Positions 5,924 through 7,183 of a DNA stretch of 7,183 nucleotides are shown one piece after another. This DNA is from Armatimonadota bacterium (lineage in GTDB: Bacteria > Armatimonadota > Zipacnadia > Zipacnadales > VGFC01). The stretch lies in contig VGFB01000195.1 in NCBI GenBank assembly GCA_016869015.1, positions 1 to 7,183 of the forward strand, given 5' to 3'. Made by a program: the position numbers and the translations under genes. The notes beneath the pieces were generated by a model. It was not told the DNA's origin, made no database searches, and was given only the letters and a program-made list of their open reading frames with translations. Each line of letters starts with the position of its first letter. The stretch's first letter is position 1.

Positions 5924-6827
5924 TCAGCACCTCGATCTGCGCCGGCACGATCTCGGCCAGCAGCTCGTGGCCGTCGACACACAGCGTTTCGCCGTCGGCG
6001 TGGGCCGGGAGCGTGCCGACCTCGGCCGTCACGTGCACGCGCTGCGCCCGCAGCATCGTGATCGACGGCTGGCCTTCCTGGTCGCCCTTGAGGAAGTGCG
6101 TGATGAGGCTCAGGATGCGCATGCGGGTCACTTGCCCGGCGATGCACACGTCGAACAGGCCGTCCCCCGGATCGCCCTTGGGAGCGATATGGAAACCGCC
6201 GCCCAGGCGACGGCCATTCATGACCGAGACCATCAACGTCTCCTGGACCATCGTCCGGTCATCGAGCTCGATGCGCAGGCGCGGCCCGCGATCGTACAGG
6301 CTGATGGTCTTGAGGGCCGCAACGATATAGGAGGCAAAGCCGCTCAATGGGGCCAGCTTGAGCGCCTCGAAGCCGACGACGGCGTCGAAGCCGATGCCGA
6401 TGCCGTTTCCAAAGTAGCGCCCCTGGGGATACAGCCCGCCGGTGACCTTCCCGACGTCGATGCGCCGTGTGCGGCCGGCGATGACGAGCGGCAGCGCGGC
6501 CGCGATGCCGTGCGGCACGCCCACGCCGAAGGCGAAGTCGTTGCCGCGCCCGACCGGGATGATCCCCATCGCCGGTCGGCGCGCGATCGGAACCTGCATG
6601 AGTCCGTTCAGCACTTCGTTGGCCGTGCCATCTCCGCCGACAGCCACCACCGCCCCCCAACCCTGCGATCCGGCCGCGGCGGCCAGTTCGGCGGCGTGCC
6701 AGGGACGCTGCGTGACGACGGCTTCGAAGGTCACGCCAGCGTCGGTCAGCGCCCGGCAAACCGGGTCAACGGCCTTCAGCCCGGCGCCTCGGCCGGAGGT
6801 TGGATTGGCGATCAGCAGACAGCGCAT
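5907..6827 (-). CDS. Diacylglycerol kinase family lipid kinase (YegS/DgkB type)
   Basis: The 306-residue protein has the usual length and motif order of the DAGK-catalytic/YegS-BmrU family, which phosphorylates diacylglycerol or related lipids with ATP at the cytoplasmic membrane face. Visible are NPTSGRG at 8-14, the nucleotide-binding GGDGT at 64-68, PVGRGND at 91-97, the C-terminal domain signature GGFHIAP at 210-216, DGLFD at 222-226, and a closing VDGHEL at 284-289. All expected core motifs are intact, so it should be active. The start at ATG 6827 is chosen because MRCLLIANP is the family's first strand and AGGAGAG lies eight bases upstream. The longer open frame adds an Arg/Pro-rich, unlikely N-terminus. 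It sits between two PlsC-type acyltransferase genes on the same strand, 79 bp after one and overlapping the other, so it probably supplies or recycles phosphatidic acid in a shared pathway. Sphingolipid or glycolipid substrates remain possible. Confidence 0.9.
   Translation of the reverse strand: MRCLLIANPTSGRGAGLKAVDPVCRALTDAGVTFEAVVTQRPWHAAELAAAAGSQGWGAVVAVGGDGTANEVLNGLMQVPIARRPAMGIIPVGRGNDFAFGVGVPHGIAAALPLVIAGRTRRIDVGKVTGGLYPQGRYFGNGIGIGFDAVVGFEALKLAPLSGFASYIVAALKTISLYDRGPRLRIELDDRTMVQETLMVSVMNGRRLGGGFHIAPKGDPGDGLFDVCIAGQVTRMRILSLITHFLKGDQEGQPSITMLRAQRVHVTAEVGTLPAHADGETLCVDGHELLAEIVPAQIEVLNGAGA
5928..5933 (-). promoter_or_regulatory. Ribosome binding site of the downstream acyltransferase inside the kinase gene
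   Basis: GAGGTG on the minus strand lies just before the ATG at 5923-5921 and codes Glu-Val near the kinase C-terminus. The four-base spacer is short, but counting from the AGG core it is about six bases. With the 17-bp gene overlap, this indicates translational coupling. Confidence 0.5.
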
Positions 6828-6835
6828 GGGGGCAG

Positions 6836-6842
6836 CTCTCCT
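6836..6842 (-). promoter_or_regulatory. Ribosome binding site of the lipid kinase
   Basis: AGGAGAG on the minus strand is eight bases upstream of ATG 6827 and fixes the start there. The rest of the 79-bp gap (6828-6906) shows only a weak CCGGC/GCCGG stem (6857-6861 with 6872-6876) and no clear promoter, which fits read-through from the acyltransferase to the right. Confidence 0.6.
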
Positions 6843-6906
6843 GGGTACGGGATTGGCCGGCATACAGCGCAGCCGGTCGGGTCTTGGCGGGGGCCGACGG
6901 GCAGCC

Positions 6907-7183
6907 TCATGCCGTCCCGGCCGCCGATGGCAGGAACTCGAGGTGCACGGGTTCGGCGGCGACCTGATCGGCATATTCGCCGCGGAATTGCTCGGGCAGC
7001 AAGCGTGCGATCTGGATCATGATCTCGTCGGCGATCGCCTGCCGGATCTCGCCCGTCACGCGGCCGCTGACCGGACGGACTCGGAACATCCTCCCGGCCG
7101 CCACGTGAAAGTCGGTACGCCGCAGGCGCTTGAGGTTGTGCCACAGGTCCACGTGTCCAAAGAAGGCCAAGGGCAGGATGGGC
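6907..7183 (-). CDS. PlsC-type acyltransferase, C-terminal part (cut by the window edge)
   Basis: Ninety-one complete codons run from the right window edge to a TGA stop at 6907-6909. The gene begins beyond the window. The visible residues start at PILPLAFFGH, which is motif IV of the LPLAT family, so the catalytic HX4D and PEGTR motifs lie outside. Alignment by eye with the acyltransferase at 5228-5923 shows strong identity from PILP through KRLRRT and ADE to LLP and RG, with a one-residue insertion near the middle and divergent tails. The two are therefore paralogs. It is probably the upstream member of the same operon, followed by the lipid kinase. The TTG at 7170 is an internal Leu codon, not the start. 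Confidence 0.85.
   Translation of the reverse strand, partial: PILPLAFFGHVDLWHNLKRLRRTDFHVAAGRMFRVRPVSGRVTGEIRQAIADEIMIQIARLLPEQFRGEYADQVAAEPVHLEFLPSAAGTA

Noticed and set aside
6828..6974. N-terminal extension of the lipid kinase by 49 codons
   Set aside because: It would overlap the upstream acyltransferase end, adds an Arg/Pro-rich stretch not seen in the family, and the family's first strand starts right at ATG 6827 with a good ribosome binding site.
5619..7022. Long plus-strand open frame of 467 codons opposite the lipid genes
   Set aside because: It lies antisense to an acyltransferase and a lipid kinase that both have intact family motifs. Its own peptide is His/Arg/Asp-rich with no recognisable domain, as expected for the opposite strand of GC-biased genes.

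Overview
The window is GC-rich and carries two convergent gene groups. I see no mobile element, CRISPR array, tRNA or rRNA. The gene content (a membrane-anchored Asp-box propeller protein with Pro/Ala-rich linkers, a lipoprotein multiheme cytochrome with a carboxypeptidase-regulatory-like domain, and a lipid kinase set between two PlsC-type acyltransferases) fits an environmental high-GC bacterium, possibly Chloroflexota (Anaerolineae-like). That assignment rests on protein style alone and is tentative.

Left part (1-377): what looks like the tail of an upstream plus-strand reading frame ends at 106. A sigma70-like promoter candidate overlaps its stop codon. A leader of roughly 260 nt follows, with two compact hairpins, a 13-bp direct repeat and a pyrimidine-rich tract, but no convincing gene.

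Plus-strand pair (378-5186): the first gene encodes a secreted protein of 1005 residues. It has a signal peptide, a beta-rich N-terminal domain, thirteen Asp-box (BNR/sortilin-like) motifs probably forming two beta-propellers, a Pro-rich stalk and a C-terminal membrane anchor. Nine bases later begins a 593-residue lipoprotein cytochrome with four CxxCH heme sites and one CxxCK site. The CxxCK form is best known from the catalytic heme of NrfA nitrite reductase and of octaheme tetrathionate reductase. The tight spacing and shared outward localisation suggest an extracytoplasmic redox module, with the propeller protein as scaffold, partner or assembly factor. The substrate is unknown.

Minus-strand group (7183-5228): transcription runs right to left through a PlsC-type acyltransferase cut by the window edge, a YegS/DgkB-type lipid kinase, and a second PlsC-type acyltransferase that overlaps the kinase by 17 bp. 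The two acyltransferases are clear paralogs. Together they look like a phospholipid or glycolipid synthesis or remodelling operon. The second acyltransferase has Glu where the catalytic HX4D motif normally has Asp. The two groups converge on a 41-bp gap with a small GC-rich hairpin.
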